The notes: generated by a model from the letters alone, not told the origin. 64,000 nucleotides of DNA from an uncultured Magnetospirillum sp. (GCF_903853455.1 NZ_CAINTR010000049.1:18870-82869); one strand, 5' to 3'. Positions 8,226 through 17,761 are shown, counted from the stretch's first letter. A program made the numbers and translations.

Positions 8226-10372
8226 ACAAGCACTTCGCCCCGAGCGGCCTCAGCCGCCGCAGCTTCCTGGTGCTGAGCGCCGGAACCGGAATCGGCCTGA
8301 CCCTGGCGGCGGGGGACATTTCCGCCGCCGAGCCGGGCAGCTTCACCGCCAACGCCTTCGTCGCCATCGGCACCGACGGCAAGGTAACGGTCACGGTCAA
8401 GCATCTGGAGATGGGCCAGGGCGTCGCCACCGGCCTGCCGGTGCTGGTGGCCGAGGAGTTGGAGGTGGACCCCGCAGCCATCCGGGTCAAATTCGCCCCC
8501 GCCGATGCCAAGCTCTACAACAATCTGTTCTGGGGACCCAGCCAGGGCACCGGCGGTTCCACCGCCACCGCCAATTCGTGGGAGCAGTTGCGCAAGGCCG
8601 GCGCCGCCGCCCGCGAGATGCTGATCGAGGCCGCCGCCCGCCGCCTCAAGGTGGATCGCGCCACGCTGACGGCGCGCAACGGCGAGATCGTCCACGGGCC
8701 GAGCGGGCGCCGGCTGTCCTATGGCGCGCTGGTCGCCGACGCGGCCAAGCTGGCGCCGCCCGCCGATCCGCCGCTGAAAGCGGTCGCCGACTTCCGCCTG
8801 ATTGGCACGTCCGGGATCCGGCGCGGCGATTCCAAGACCAAGAACGATGGCACCGCCCTGTATGGCGGCGACATCCGTCTGCCCGGCATGGTCACCGCCG
8901 TGGTGGCGCGGCCGCCGGTGTTCGGAGCCACGCTGAAGACGCTCGACCGCACCGCCGCCTTGCGGGTGGCGGGAGTGGTGGCGGTGGTTCCGATCTCGTC
9001 CGGGGTGGCGGTGGTCGGCGACGATTTCTGGGCGGCCCAGCAAGGCCGGGCGGCGCTGAAGCTGGACTGGACCCTGCCGGCGGAGCGTCCCTCGTCCGAG
9101 ACCATCCGCGCCGACTTCGCCCACCTGCTCGACCAGCCCGGCATGATCGCCCGCCATGACGGCGACGGCGCGGCGGCGCTGAGCCAAGGCGTCAAACGCC
9201 TGAGCGCGGTCTACGAAGTCCCCTATCTGGCCCATGCCCCCATGGAACCGCTCAGCTGCGTGGTCCGGCTGTCCAAGGCCCGCTGCGAGATCTGGGCGGG
9301 ATCGCAGCTCCAGACCCTCGACCAAGCGCTGGCGGCCAAGGCCGCCGGGCTGAAGCCGGAGCAGGTGGAGATCAACACCCTGTATGCCGGCGGCAGTTTC
9401 GGCCGCCGCGCCAACCCCACCTCCGACTACATCGTCGAGGGCGTCGAGGTGGCCAAGGCGGTGGGCGCACCGGTGCGGCTGATCTGGACCCGCGAGGACG
9501 ACATCGCCGGCGGCTATTACCGGCCGCTGTTCGTCCACGGCTTCGACGCGGCGCTGGATGCCGCCGGAGCGCCGCTGGCCTGGCACCACCGCATCGTCGG
9601 CCAGTCGATCCTGGCGGGCGGCCCCTTCGCCGCCATGATCAAGGACGGCATCGACGTCACCTCGGTGGAGGGCGCCGCCAACCTGCCCTACGCCATTCAC
9701 CATCTTCAGGTCGAGCTGCACTCGCCCAAGCTGCCGGTGCCGGTGCTGTGGTGGCGGTCGGTGGGGTCCAGCCATACCGCCTTCGCCACCGAGTGCTTCC
9801 TCGACGAACTGGCCCAGGCGGGCGGCAAGGACCCGCTGGAACTGCGCCGCGCCCTGCTGGCCGGCCATCCCCGCCATCTCGGCGTGCTGGAGCTGGCCGT
9901 CGCCAAGGCCGGCTGGGGCAATCCGCTGCCCGCCGGCACGGGGCGCGGCCTGGCGGTGCATGAATGCTTCAACTCCGTCGTCGCCCAGGTCGCCGAGGTC
10001 ACCATCGGCCCCAAGGGCGAGATCAAGGTCGACCGGGTGGTCTGCGCCGTCGATTGCGGCGTCGCCGTGACTCCCGACGTCATCCGCGCCCAGATGGAAG
10101 GCGGCATCGCCTTCGGCCTGTCGGCCGCCCTGCTGGGCGAGATCACCCTCAAGGACGGCGCCGCCGTGCAGTCCAATTTCCACGACTACCGCTGCCTGCG
10201 CATGTCCGAGATGCCCCGGGTCGAGGTTCACATCGTGCCGAGCACCGCCGCCCCCACCGGAGTGGGCGAGCCCGGCGTGCCGCCCATCGCCCCGGCGGTG
10301 TGCAACGCCATCTTCGCCGTCACCGGCAAGAGAATTCGGCGCCTGCCCATCGGCAACACCGTGCCAAGCTAG
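8222..10372 (+). CDS. Molybdenum hydroxylase large subunit, Tat-exported (isoquinoline 1-oxidoreductase beta type)
   Basis: A 716-residue molybdopterin-cytosine-dinucleotide subunit that hydroxylates an N-heterocycle or oxidises an aldehyde. The first 35 residues hold a twin-arginine signal ([12 protein letters not shown]), so the enzyme is probably periplasmic and the small subunit would be co-exported with it. Cofactor-binding motifs include [14 protein letters not shown], and the active-site glutamate lies in [12 protein letters not shown] near the C-terminus. The name follows the best-known family members. The real substrate could be any aromatic heterocycle or aldehyde, and no electron-accepting cytochrome gene is adjacent. 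Confidence 0.86.
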   Translation: MNKHFAPSGLSRRSFLVLSAGTGIGLTLAAGDISAAEPGSFTANAFVAIGTDGKVTVTVKHLEMGQGVATGLPVLVAEELEVDPAAIRVKFAPADAKLYNNLFWGPSQGTGGSTATANSWEQLRKAGAAAREMLIEAAARRLKVDRATLTARNGEIVHGPSGRRLSYGALVADAAKLAPPADPPLKAVADFRLIGTSGIRRGDSKTKNDGTALYGGDIRLPGMVTAVVARPPVFGATLKTLDRTAALRVAGVVAVVPISSGVAVVGDDFWAAQQGRAALKLDWTLPAERPSSETIRADFAHLLDQPGMIARHDGDGAAALSQGVKRLSAVYEVPYLAHAPMEPLSCVVRLSKARCEIWAGSQLQTLDQALAAKAAGLKPEQVEINTLYAGGSFGRRANPTSDYIVEGVEVAKAVGAPVRLIWTREDDIAGGYYRPLFVHGFDAALDAAGAPLAWHHRIVGQSILAGGPFAAMIKDGIDVTSVEGAANLPYAIHHLQVELHSPKLPVPVLWWRSVGSSHTAFATECFLDELAQAGGKDPLELRRALLAGHPRHLGVLELAVAKAGWGNPLPAGTGRGLAVHECFNSVVAQVAEVTIGPKGEIKVDRVVCAVDCGVAVTPDVIRAQMEGGIAFGLSAALLGEITLKDGAAVQSNFHDYRCLRMSEMPRVEVHIVPSTAAPTGVGEPGVPPIAPAVCNAIFAVTGKRIRRLPIGNTVPS

Positions 10373-10419
10373 GGCGTTTCGTGCTAGTCTCCTCCCGGTG
10401 GACGGCGATGGAGGACATC

Positions 10420-10614
10420 ATGCCGAACATTTACGAAATGGCCGGCCGACGCAACGAACGCGCCACCGGCGACATGCGCGATCATGACGAGCTGGACTAC
10501 CTGGCGACCGAGGCCCGCGCCCGGACCGAGGACCCCCGGTTGAAGTACGTCCCACGGCTCCAAACCCAGTCGACAGACGCCCTGCTGGAGATCGCCCCCG
10601 GCCGAAAGCCGTAA
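10420..10614 (+). CDS. Small hypothetical protein, 64 aa
   Basis: A short charged protein rich in Arg, Asp and Glu, starting MPNIYEMAGRRNER. It has no membrane segment and no recognised domain. The ATG at 10420 is chosen because GGAGGA lies about 5-10 bp upstream; the in-frame ATG at 10408 lacks a site. It sits alone between the molybdenum hydroxylase genes and ccmC. The longer open frame running back to 9964 is a shadow of the upstream gene. I consider the ORF real because of the ribosome-binding site, but its function is unknown. Confidence 0.55.
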   Translation: MPNIYEMAGRRNERATGDMRDHDELDYLATEARARTEDPRLKYVPRLQTQSTDALLEIAPGRKP

Positions 10615-10669
10615 GCGGACGGGGCGAGCCGAAGGCGGGCGCATTGCCAATCTGTAATGTCGCCATTTC

Positions 10670-10698
10670 TTGAGCCGGGGCGAAATCTGGGCTAGAAC
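10670..10698 (+). promoter_or_regulatory. Sigma-70-type promoter of the ccm operon
   Basis: TTGAGC (10670-10675) and TAGAAC (10693-10698) have the ideal 17-bp spacing. Transcription would start near 10705, directly at the ccmC ATG at 10706, so the message may be leaderless. No Shine-Dalgarno sequence is visible upstream of that ATG, which fits. Confidence 0.55.
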
Positions 10699-10705
10699 CA
10701 CGCCC

Positions 10706-11440
10706 ATGCATCGCTTCGCCAATCCCGCCCGCTTTTTGCGCATGGCCAAGGTGATCCTGCCGTATTCGTCAGGCATCGCCGTTTTGTCGCTCGCTGCCGG
10801 CCTGTGGTTCGCCCTGGCCGCCTCGCCCGCCGATTATCAGCAGGGCGACAGCGTCCGTATCATGTACGTCCATGTGCCCTCGGCCTGGATGGGCATGTTC
10901 TGCTACGTGGCCATGGCGGTGTTCTCGGCCATGGCCCTGATCTGGAAGCATCCCCTGGCCGACCTGCTGGCCAAGGCCACCGCTCCGGTGGGCGCCGCCT
11001 TCACCTTCCTCTGCCTGGTGACCGGCTCGCTGTGGGGCAAGCCCATGTGGGGCACGTGGTGGGCCTGGGACGCCCGGCTGACCAGCATGCTGATCCTGCT
11101 GTTCCTCTATCTGGGCTACATGGCGCTGATCAACGCCTTCGACGATCCCGAGCGCGGCCACAAGGCCGCCGCCATCCTGGCCCTGGTCGGCGCCGTCAAC
11201 ATCCCGGTCATCAAGTGGTCGGTGGATTGGTGGAACACCCTGCACCAGCCGGCCAGCGTGGTGAAGATGGGCGGCCCCGCCATCGACCCCAGCATGCTGG
11301 TGCCGCTGCTGCTGATGGCGCTGGGCTTCAAGGCCTATTGGATCAGCATCCTGATCCTGCGCGGCCGCGCCGAAATCGCCGCCCAGAAGATCCGCATCAT
11401 CCGCATGGCGCAGATCCACGCCGCGTCCCGAGGGGAGTGA
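10706..11440 (+). CDS. ccmC: Heme exporter/handling protein CcmC
   Basis: A 244-residue inner-membrane protein of system I cytochrome c maturation. With CcmAB and CcmD it loads heme onto CcmE. Six hydrophobic segments are visible, and the tryptophan-rich heme-binding signature reads WGTWWAWDARLT near residue 118. The ATG at 10706 is used although no ribosome-binding site precedes it. An upstream in-frame GTG at 10670 would coincide with the promoter -35 box. ccmA and ccmB are not adjacent and must lie elsewhere. The gene heads a run of tightly packed ccm genes. Confidence 0.95.
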   Translation: MHRFANPARFLRMAKVILPYSSGIAVLSLAAGLWFALAASPADYQQGDSVRIMYVHVPSAWMGMFCYVAMAVFSAMALIWKHPLADLLAKATAPVGAAFTFLCLVTGSLWGKPMWGTWWAWDARLTSMLILLFLYLGYMALINAFDDPERGHKAAAILALVGAVNIPVIKWSVDWWNTLHQPASVVKMGGPAIDPSMLVPLLLMALGFKAYWISILILRGRAEIAAQKIRIIRMAQIHAASRGE

Positions 11441-11448
11441 CCAACGTC

Positions 11449-11685
11449 ATGGAATCAGTCTCGACCTTGGTCCAGATGGGGGGCTATGGCGGCTATGTCT
11501 GGCCCGCCTACGGCATCAGCGCGGTGGTGCTGGCCCTGGTGCTGGTGGCGTCGCTGCTGGCGGCCCGCAAGAACGAGGCGGAGCTTGAGCAGTTGCAGGT
11601 CGTGCGCCGCGCCGGCAAGCAGCGCAACGCCGCCGCCCAAGCCGCGGTGCCAACAGACGCGCTGAGCGTGGAGACCAAAGAGTGA
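11449..11685 (+). CDS. ccmD: Heme exporter protein CcmD
   Basis: A 78-residue single-span membrane protein with a short N-terminus, a transmembrane segment at about residues 16-40 and a charged cytoplasmic tail. The motif GGYGGYVWPAYG is typical of CcmD. It bridges CcmC with the CcmAB transporter and holo-CcmE release. Its position between ccmC and ccmE, 8 bp after ccmC and overlapping the ccmE GTG start, supports the call. The tail is longer than in enterobacterial CcmD. Confidence 0.88.
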   Translation: MESVSTLVQMGGYGGYVWPAYGISAVVLALVLVASLLAARKNEAELEQLQVVRRAGKQRNAAAQAAVPTDALSVETKE

Positions 11686-12119
11686 CCCGTAAGCAACGCA
11701 GGCTTTATTTCGTCCTTCTCGGCATGGCGGCCCTGGGCGCGGCGGTGGCGCTGGTGCTGACCGCCATCTCCGACAGCCTTGTCTACTTCTACTCGCCCAC
11801 CGATATCGTGTCGCAGCGCATCCCCGAGGGACGCCGCATGCGCATCGGCGGACTGGTGGAGGAAGGCAGCGTCAAGAAGGACGGCAAGCTGGTGAGTTTC
11901 AAGATCACCGACATCACCAACACGGTTCCGGTGGCCTATGCCGGCATCCTGCCCGACCTGTTCCGCGAGGGCCAGGGCGTGGTGGTCGAGGGCCGCATGG
12001 AGAAAGGGCAGTTCGCCGCCTCCGAGGTGCTGGCCAAGCACGACGAGAAGTACATGCCCAAGGAAGTGGCCGACGCCCTGAAGAAGTCCGGGCAATGGAA
12101 CGACGGCAAGTCGAAATAA
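11682..12119 (+). CDS. ccmE: Periplasmic heme chaperone CcmE
   Basis: A 145-residue membrane-anchored heme chaperone. One N-terminal membrane segment (about residues 7-29) is followed by a periplasmic OB-fold. The covalent heme-binding histidine lies in LAKHDEKYMPKE, the family signature. The GTG start at 11682 overlaps the ccmD stop as GTGA. It shuttles heme from CcmC to the CcmF/H ligation complex. A palindromic repeat separates it from ccmF. Confidence 0.95.
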   Translation: MTRKQRRLYFVLLGMAALGAAVALVLTAISDSLVYFYSPTDIVSQRIPEGRRMRIGGLVEEGSVKKDGKLVSFKITDITNTVPVAYAGILPDLFREGQGVVVEGRMEKGQFAASEVLAKHDEKYMPKEVADALKKSGQWNDGKSK

Positions 12120-12132
12120 GCCTTCCTTTTTG

Positions 12133-12240
12133 TTCGTCACCCCCGCGCAGGCGGGGGTCCATGCTAGGTCAAAAGACGATGCGAACCCCTGAATTCTGGA
12201 TTGTCGGACACATGGATTCCCGCCTTCGCGGGAATGACGA
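12133..12240. repeat. Dispersed palindromic repeat (CGTCATTCCCGC type) between ccmE and ccmF
   Basis: Two inverted units face each other, CGTCACCCCCGCGCAGGCGG at the left and ATTCCCGCCTTCGCGGGAAT at the right. This unit type is common in proteobacterial intergenic regions. It interrupts an otherwise tightly packed operon, so it probably forms a hairpin within the ccm message. It is a different family from the repeats after boxB. Confidence 0.8.
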
Positions 12241-12252
12241 CGGGAGGATGGC

Positions 12253-14235
12253 ATGATCGCCGAGATCGGGCATTTCGCCCTGGTGCTGGCCCTGTGTGTC
12301 GCGATTGTGCAGGCGGTGGTGCCGCTGGTGGGCGCCAAACGCCGCATGGGCTCGTGGATGGCGGTGGCCGGCCCGGCCTCGGCCCTGCAATTCCTGTTCA
12401 TCGCCGTCGCCTTCGGGGCGCTGATCAACGCCTATGTCACCAGCGACTTCTCGGTGGCGAACGTGGCCCAGAACAGCCACACCGAAAAGCCCATGCTCTA
12501 CAAGGTGGCCGGCGTCTGGGGCAACCACGAGGGCTCGCTGCTGCTGTGGGTCACCATCTTGTCGCTGTTCGGCTTCGCGGTGTCGCTGTTCGGCCGCAAC
12601 CTGCCGTCCGGCCTCAAATGCCGCGCCCTGGCGGTTCAGGCCATGATCTCGGTGGGCTTCCTGGCCTTCATCCTGCTCACCTCCAATCCCTTCCTCCGGC
12701 TGGAGCCGCCGCCGGTGGACGGCAACGGCCTCAATCCCATCCTGCAGGACCCCGGACTGGCGTTCCATCCGCCCTTCCTCTATCTGGGCTATGTGGGCTT
12801 CTCCATGGCGTTTTCCTTCGCCATCGCCGCCTTGCTGGAAGGCCGGGTCGATGCCGCCTGGGCCCGCTGGGTGCGCCCCTGGACCCTGGCCGCCTGGATT
12901 CTGCTGACCTGCGGCATCGTCCTGGGCTCGTGGTGGGCCTATTACACCCTGGGCTGGGGCGGCTGGTGGTACTGGGACCCGGTGGAGAACGCCTCGTTCA
13001 TGCCCTGGCTGGCCGGCACCGCCCTGCTGCATTCCGCCGTGGTGGTGGAAAAGCGCGACGCGCTGAAAAGCTGGACCATCCTGCTGGCCATCGTCACCTT
13101 CGGCTTCTCGCTGCTGGGAACCTTCCTGGTGCGCTCCGGCGTCCTGACCAGCGTGCACGCCTTCGCCACCGACCCGGCGCGCGGCGTTTTCGTGCTGCTG
13201 CTGCTGGTTCTGGCGGTGGGCGGCTCGTTCACCCTTTACGCCATGCGGGCGCCGGCCATGAAGATGGGCGGATTGTTCTCGCCGATCTCGCGGGAAGGCG
13301 CCCTGCTGCTCAACAACGTCCTGATGGCCACCGGCGCCGCCACGGTTTTGCTGGGCACCCTGTACCCGCTGATCGCCGACGCCCTCAATCTGGGCAAGGT
13401 CTCGGTGGGGCCGCCCTTCTTCAACGCGGTGTTCCTGCCGCTGATGGCGCCCATGGTGATGGTGATGGCCGCCGCCCCCATGATGGCGTGGAAGCGCGGC
13501 GACCTGGCCGGAGTCTGGAGCCGGCTTAAATTCGTCGCCGCCATCGCCCTGGGCACCGCCGCTGTGGTCTGGTTCCTTCAGGGCGGCTCGGCCGGTCCGT
13601 GGTGGACCGGCGCCGGCTTCGCCCTGGCGGTGTGGCTGGGCCTCGGCACCCTGGTCGATCTGGCCGAGCGCATCCGTCTGGTCCAGGCGCCGTCCGAGGC
13701 GCTGGGCCGCGCCCTGCGCCTGCCGCGTTCGGCCTGGGGCATGGTGCTGGCCCATTTCGGCGTGGCGGTGTTCATCGTCGGCCTGACCGCCTCCTCGGCC
13801 TGGACCTCCGAGCATATCCAGACCCAGAAGATCGGCGAGACCGTCATGGTCGGCGGCTTCGGCGTCACCCTGAAGGGGGTGGAGGCGGTTCCCGGCCCCA
13901 ACTACTCCGCCGCCCGCGCCACCTTCGAGATCAGCAAGAACGGCGAGACCGTCGCGGTGATGCAGCCGGAGAAGCGGACCTACCGCATGCCGCCGCGCCC
14001 CACCACCACCGCGGCGATCCGGTCGGGCTTCACCGGCGACCTCTACGTGGTGATCGGCGATTTCGACCCCAAGGGCGGCTACGTCACCCGCCTGTACTTC
14101 AATCCCTGCATTCCCTGGCTGTGGGTTGGCGGCGCCTTGCTGGTGCTCGGCGGACTGATCAGTCTGGCCGACCGGCGCCACCGCATCGGGGCTCCGGCCC
14201 GGGGCCGCGCCGCCACCCAAGCGGCCAAGGCGTAG
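12253..14235 (+). CDS. ccmF: Cytochrome c heme lyase subunit CcmF
   Basis: A 660-residue polytopic membrane protein of the heme ligation complex. It contains the WWD heme-handling motif GWGGWWYWDPVENASF near residue 235, the conserved segment HPPFLYLGYVGFSMAF, and about 14 or more hydrophobic segments. A large periplasmic region precedes the last membrane span. The ATG at 12253 follows GGGAGG at a proper distance. It works with CcmH and CcmI, encoded downstream, to attach heme to CXXCH motifs such as those of SoxX and SoxA in this window. Confidence 0.96.
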   Translation: MIAEIGHFALVLALCVAIVQAVVPLVGAKRRMGSWMAVAGPASALQFLFIAVAFGALINAYVTSDFSVANVAQNSHTEKPMLYKVAGVWGNHEGSLLLWVTILSLFGFAVSLFGRNLPSGLKCRALAVQAMISVGFLAFILLTSNPFLRLEPPPVDGNGLNPILQDPGLAFHPPFLYLGYVGFSMAFSFAIAALLEGRVDAAWARWVRPWTLAAWILLTCGIVLGSWWAYYTLGWGGWWYWDPVENASFMPWLAGTALLHSAVVVEKRDALKSWTILLAIVTFGFSLLGTFLVRSGVLTSVHAFATDPARGVFVLLLLVLAVGGSFTLYAMRAPAMKMGGLFSPISREGALLLNNVLMATGAATVLLGTLYPLIADALNLGKVSVGPPFFNAVFLPLMAPMVMVMAAAPMMAWKRGDLAGVWSRLKFVAAIALGTAAVVWFLQGGSAGPWWTGAGFALAVWLGLGTLVDLAERIRLVQAPSEALGRALRLPRSAWGMVLAHFGVAVFIVGLTASSAWTSEHIQTQKIGETVMVGGFGVTLKGVEAVPGPNYSAARATFEISKNGETVAVMQPEKRTYRMPPRPTTTAAIRSGFTGDLYVVIGDFDPKGGYVTRLYFNPCIPWLWVGGALLVLGGLISLADRRHRIGAPARGRAATQAAKA

Positions 14236-14245
14236 GAGCAAAGCC

Positions 14246-14785
14246 ATGCGTCGCAGCCTCTTCCTCCTGCCCGTCGCCATCTTCGCCGTCATGGCCCTGC
14301 TGTTCGTCAAGGGCCTGACCATGGACCCGCACGTGATCCCCTCGGTGCTGATCGACCGGCCGGTGCCCGAGATGGATCTGGCACCGCTGCCCGGCCGGGG
14401 CGCCGACACCGGGCTGGCCACCAAGGATCTCAAGGGCCGCGTCTCGCTGGTCAACATCTACGGCTCGTGGTGCATCGCCTGCGTCCAGGAACACCCCTAT
14501 CTGGTGGAGTTCAAGAAGACCGGCATCGTGCCCATCTTCGGCATCGACTGGCGCGACGACCCCGCCCAGGGCGCCGCCTGGCTGAAGCGGCACGGCGACC
14601 CCTACGAGCGGGTCGGCAACGATCCCGCCCCCGGCCGCGCCGCCATCGATTTCGGCGTCACCGGCGCCCCCGAGAGCTTCATCGTCGATAAGGCCGGCAT
14701 CATCCGCTACAAGCATATCGGCGCCATCACGCCGGAGGTCTGGAGCAAGACCCTGCTTCCCATCATCCGGGAGCTTCAGAAATGA
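14246..14785 (+). CDS. ccmG: Thiol:disulfide interchange protein CcmG/DsbE
   Basis: A 179-residue membrane-tethered thioredoxin-fold protein with an N-terminal signal anchor. The active site reads WCIAC (about residues 75-79), a CXXC in the usual CcmG context, preceded by VSLVNIYGS. It reduces the apocytochrome or CcmH disulfide before heme attachment. It begins 10 bp after ccmF and overlaps ccmH by ATGA, consistent with the operon. Confidence 0.95.
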   Translation: MRRSLFLLPVAIFAVMALLFVKGLTMDPHVIPSVLIDRPVPEMDLAPLPGRGADTGLATKDLKGRVSLVNIYGSWCIACVQEHPYLVEFKKTGIVPIFGIDWRDDPAQGAAWLKRHGDPYERVGNDPAPGRAAIDFGVTGAPESFIVDKAGIIRYKHIGAITPEVWSKTLLPIIRELQK

Positions 14786-15252
14786 AAAAGGTTGTCTTCG
14801 TCGCCCTGCTGATGGCCCTCGCCACGCCCGCCCTCGCCGTCTATCCCAGCGAGATGCTGCCCGACCCGGCCCAGGAGCACCGCGCCCGCGAGCTGGGCAA
14901 GGATCTGCGCTGCCTGGTCTGCCAGAACCAGTCCATCGACGATTCCGACGCCGATCTGGCCAAGGATCTGCGCGTCATCGTGCGCGAGCGCATCAAGGCC
15001 GGCGACACCGACGACATGGTCCGCCAATTCGTGGTCGACCGTTATGGCGACTACGTCCTGCTGAAGCCGCCGTTCAAGCTCTCCACCCTGGCGCTGTGGC
15101 TGGGGCCGTTCGTCCTGTTCGTCGGCGCCCTGTCGGTGGTGTTCGGCTTCTACCGCCGCCGCAAGACCGTCGCCGCCGCACCGCCCCCGCCCCCCCTCAG
15201 TCCCGAGGAACAGCGCCGCCTCGCCGCGCTGCTCAAGGAGAGTGGCCAGTGA
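14782..15252 (+). CDS. ccmH: Cytochrome c maturation protein CcmH (CycL)
   Basis: A 156-residue apocytochrome thiol-reducing subunit. A cleavable signal sequence is followed by the LRCLVCQNQSI motif with the redox-active CXXC, then DRYGDYVLLKPP and a C-terminal membrane anchor. This is the short, alphaproteobacterial CcmH, with the TPR part encoded separately by ccmI. Its stop overlaps the ccmI GTG start. Confidence 0.95.
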   Translation: MKKVVFVALLMALATPALAVYPSEMLPDPAQEHRARELGKDLRCLVCQNQSIDDSDADLAKDLRVIVRERIKAGDTDDMVRQFVVDRYGDYVLLKPPFKLSTLALWLGPFVLFVGALSVVFGFYRRRKTVAAAPPPPPLSPEEQRRLAALLKESGQ

Positions 15253-16082
15253 TCTGGATCGTCTTTTCCGCCATGCTGGCCCTGACGCTGGCCGTGTTGC
15301 TGCGGCCGTTGCTGCGCCCCGTCGCCGTCGGCGCCGCCCGGGTCGAATACGACCTGATGGTCTACCGCGACCAGCTTGACGAGATCGCCCGCGACGTGGA
15401 GCGCGGCCTGCTGTCGGCCGATCAGGCCGACGCGGCCCGCACCGAGATTCAGCGCCGCATGCTGGCGGCGGGCGAAAGCGAGAAGACCATCCAGCCGACC
15501 ACCGGCAAGGCCGGCAAGCGCGCCGCCCTGGTGCTGGTCGCGGCCATTCCGCTGGCGTCCATCGCCGGTTATCTGGCGCTGGGAGCGCCGGACCTGCCGG
15601 ATCGCCCCTTCTCCGGCCGCGCCGCCCAGATCGCCGAGATGCGCCAGAAGGCCGACACCATCCAGACCATGGTCAACGGATTGGCGGCCCGGCTGCGAGC
15701 CAATCCCGACGACGGCAAGGGCTGGGCCATGCTGGGCCGCTCCTACCGGGCGCTGGGCCGGATGGAGGAATCCAAGAGTGCCTACCGCAAGGCGCTGAGG
15801 CTGCTGCCCCGCGAGGTTCAGGTCCGCATCGATTACGGCGGCATGCTGCTGGACGAGGCCGAGACCGAGACCCTGCCGCCCGAATTGGTGTCGGTGATGG
15901 GCGAGGTCCTGGCCATCGACCCCAACCAGCCCGACGCGCTGTATTTCCTCGGCATGGATGCCGCCGCCCAAGGCAACGTGGCCCAGGCCCGCACCCTGTG
16001 GACCCATCTGCTCGACCGGCTGCCGGACGATTCCTCCGCCCGTGGTCAGGTGCAGCAGATGCTGGACGGGCTGAAGCCTTAA
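15249..16082 (+). CDS. ccmI: Cytochrome c maturation TPR protein CcmI (CycH)
   Basis: A 277-residue apocytochrome chaperone. Two membrane segments (about 1-18 and 90-110) bracket a cytoplasmic coiled-coil-like region with YRDQLDEIARDVERG. TPR-like helices from about residue 140 include WAMLGRSYRALGRMEESKSA. The GTG at 15249 overlaps the ccmH stop and is chosen over the internal ATG at 15273. This completes ccmCDEFGHI in order. Confidence 0.92.
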   Translation: MIWIVFSAMLALTLAVLLRPLLRPVAVGAARVEYDLMVYRDQLDEIARDVERGLLSADQADAARTEIQRRMLAAGESEKTIQPTTGKAGKRAALVLVAAIPLASIAGYLALGAPDLPDRPFSGRAAQIAEMRQKADTIQTMVNGLAARLRANPDDGKGWAMLGRSYRALGRMEESKSAYRKALRLLPREVQVRIDYGGMLLDEAETETLPPELVSVMGEVLAIDPNQPDALYFLGMDAAAQGNVAQARTLWTHLLDRLPDDSSARGQVQQMLDGLKP

Positions 16083-16093
16083 AGGTGGGACAC

Positions 16094-17086
16094 ATGAACA
16101 CCATCGGCGTGGTTGGGGGCGGAGCCTGGGGAACGGCGCTGGCGCTGACGGCGCGGCGCGCCGGCCGCGACGTTATGCTGTGGGCGCGCGAGGCCGCGGT
16201 GGTCGATTCGGTCAACGCCGACCATGTCAACGCCGACTTCCTGCCCGGCGTGCCGCTGGACCCGGCCATCCGCGCCACCTCCGACCATGCCGAGATCGCC
16301 CGCGCCGACGCGGTGCTGCTGGTGCCGCCGGCCCAGCATCTGCGCGCCGCCTGTCGCGCCCTGGCCCCCCATTGGCGCCCCGGCGTGCCGGCGGTGATCT
16401 GCGCCAAGGGCATCGAACTGTCCACCTGCGCCCTGATGGCCGACGCGGTCGCCGCCGAACTGCCCGGCGCGGTGGTGGCGGTGCTGTCCGGCCCCACCTT
16501 CGCCATCGAGGTGGCCAAGGGCCTGCCTACCGCCATCACCCTGGCCTGCACCGATGCCGGTCTCGGTCAGAAGCTGGTGGAGGCGCTGGGCACCGCCAGC
16601 TTCCGCCCCTACCTGTCCGACGATCTGGTGGGAGCCCAGATGGGCGGCGCGGTCAAGAACGTGCTGGCCATCGCCTGCGGCATCGTCGAGGGGCGCGGCC
16701 TGGGCGACAACGCGCGGGCGGCGCTGATCACCCGTGGCCTGGCCGAGCTGACCCGGTTGGCCATGGCCAAGGGCGGCCGTCCCGAGACCACGATGGGGCT
16801 GTCCGGTCTGGGCGATCTCATCCTGACCGCGTCGTCGACCCAGTCGCGCAACTACTCGCTGGGCTTCGCGCTGGGCGAGGGCCGGGCGCTGGCCGACATC
16901 CTGGCCGAACGCCGCTCGGTGACCGAAGGCGTCACCACCGCCGGAGCGGTGATGGACATGGCGGCGCGCATCGGGGTCGAAATGCCCATCTGCGCCGGAG
17001 TCGACGCCGTCATCAACAAAGGCGTCAGCCTGGACGAGGCCATCCGGGCGCTGTTGTCGCGGCCATTCCGCAGCGAAGGCTTGTAG
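16094..17086 (+). CDS. gpsA: NAD(P)H-dependent glycerol-3-phosphate dehydrogenase
   Basis: A 330-residue cytosolic enzyme that reduces dihydroxyacetone phosphate to sn-glycerol 3-phosphate for phospholipid synthesis. The N-terminal Rossmann motif is GVVGGGAWGTALA. Family segments follow: ICAKGIEL, SGPTFAIEVAKG and the catalytic-lysine region GGAVKNVLAIACGI. The ATG at 16094 has AAGGTGG upstream. It starts 11 bp after ccmI, so it may be co-transcribed with the ccm genes although the pathways are unrelated. Confidence 0.96.
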   Translation: MNTIGVVGGGAWGTALALTARRAGRDVMLWAREAAVVDSVNADHVNADFLPGVPLDPAIRATSDHAEIARADAVLLVPPAQHLRAACRALAPHWRPGVPAVICAKGIELSTCALMADAVAAELPGAVVAVLSGPTFAIEVAKGLPTAITLACTDAGLGQKLVEALGTASFRPYLSDDLVGAQMGGAVKNVLAIACGIVEGRGLGDNARAALITRGLAELTRLAMAKGGRPETTMGLSGLGDLILTASSTQSRNYSLGFALGEGRALADILAERRSVTEGVTTAGAVMDMAARIGVEMPICAGVDAVINKGVSLDEAIRALLSRPFRSEGL

Positions 17087-17128
17087 GGCATACTGGCCCC
17101 AAACCATCCTCGGGGGGAGAGCAGTCAC

Positions 17129-17761
17129 ATGATCAGCAGGACCATCGCGGCGGGCGCCATCGCCATGGCCGTCGCCGGCTGCGCCGCCAACCCGACCGAG
17201 GGCCAGTTGTGGGGCACCGGCGCCGGAGCCTGCCCCGGCGCGCTCACCGGCGGCGTTGGCGCCGCAATCGCCACCACCGCCGCCGTGGGCATCAAATACG
17301 CTCCCTTTGCCGGTTCCGCCGGCTATCTGGCGGGCGGCATGGTGGGCTTCGTCTTGAGCGACCGCTTCGATCCGGCCAGCCGGCGCATGTGGGTCGCCGC
17401 GACGATCGCCGCCGCTGAAACCGGCAAGCCCGGTGAGCCGATCACCTGGAAAAGCCCCAACCATCGGGGCGCCGTGACCGTGATCGGCGATGGCTGGACC
17501 GATGCCGGCGGCCGGGCCTGTCGCCTGCTCCGGCAGGAGGCCAGCGGACCGGAGGGCGAAAATCCCTATACCCGCCAGGTCGTCGCCTGCCGGGTCGATG
17601 GTGACGGCTGGGAAGTGACGGAGCCCATGGCGGACCAGGACGACCATGCCGCTCCTGGCGGCGTCCCGGCGAAAGCCACGATGACGCTGCCGGCGGGACA
17701 GACCGTCGAAGCCTATCCCCACCCCTGCCAGGAAAGCTGGCTCCAGACACCCTCAAAATAG
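17129..17761 (+). CDS. Hypothetical lipoprotein with glycine-rich segment
   Basis: A 210-residue predicted lipoprotein. The signal peptide ends in a lipobox, AVAGC, at about residues 15-19. Residues 28-75 are glycine/alanine-rich and hydrophobic, resembling glycine-zipper domains of 17-kDa surface antigens. The C-terminal half is a soluble domain with three cysteines and motifs such as DAGGRACRLLRQE. GGGGGGAGAG lies upstream of the ATG at 17129. An outer-membrane or periplasmic structural role is likely, but no specific function can be given. Confidence 0.7.
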   Translation: MISRTIAAGAIAMAVAGCAANPTEGQLWGTGAGACPGALTGGVGAAIATTAAVGIKYAPFAGSAGYLAGGMVGFVLSDRFDPASRRMWVAATIAAAETGKPGEPITWKSPNHRGAVTVIGDGWTDAGGRACRLLRQEASGPEGENPYTRQVVACRVDGDGWEVTEPMADQDDHAAPGGVPAKATMTLPAGQTVEAYPHPCQESWLQTPSK

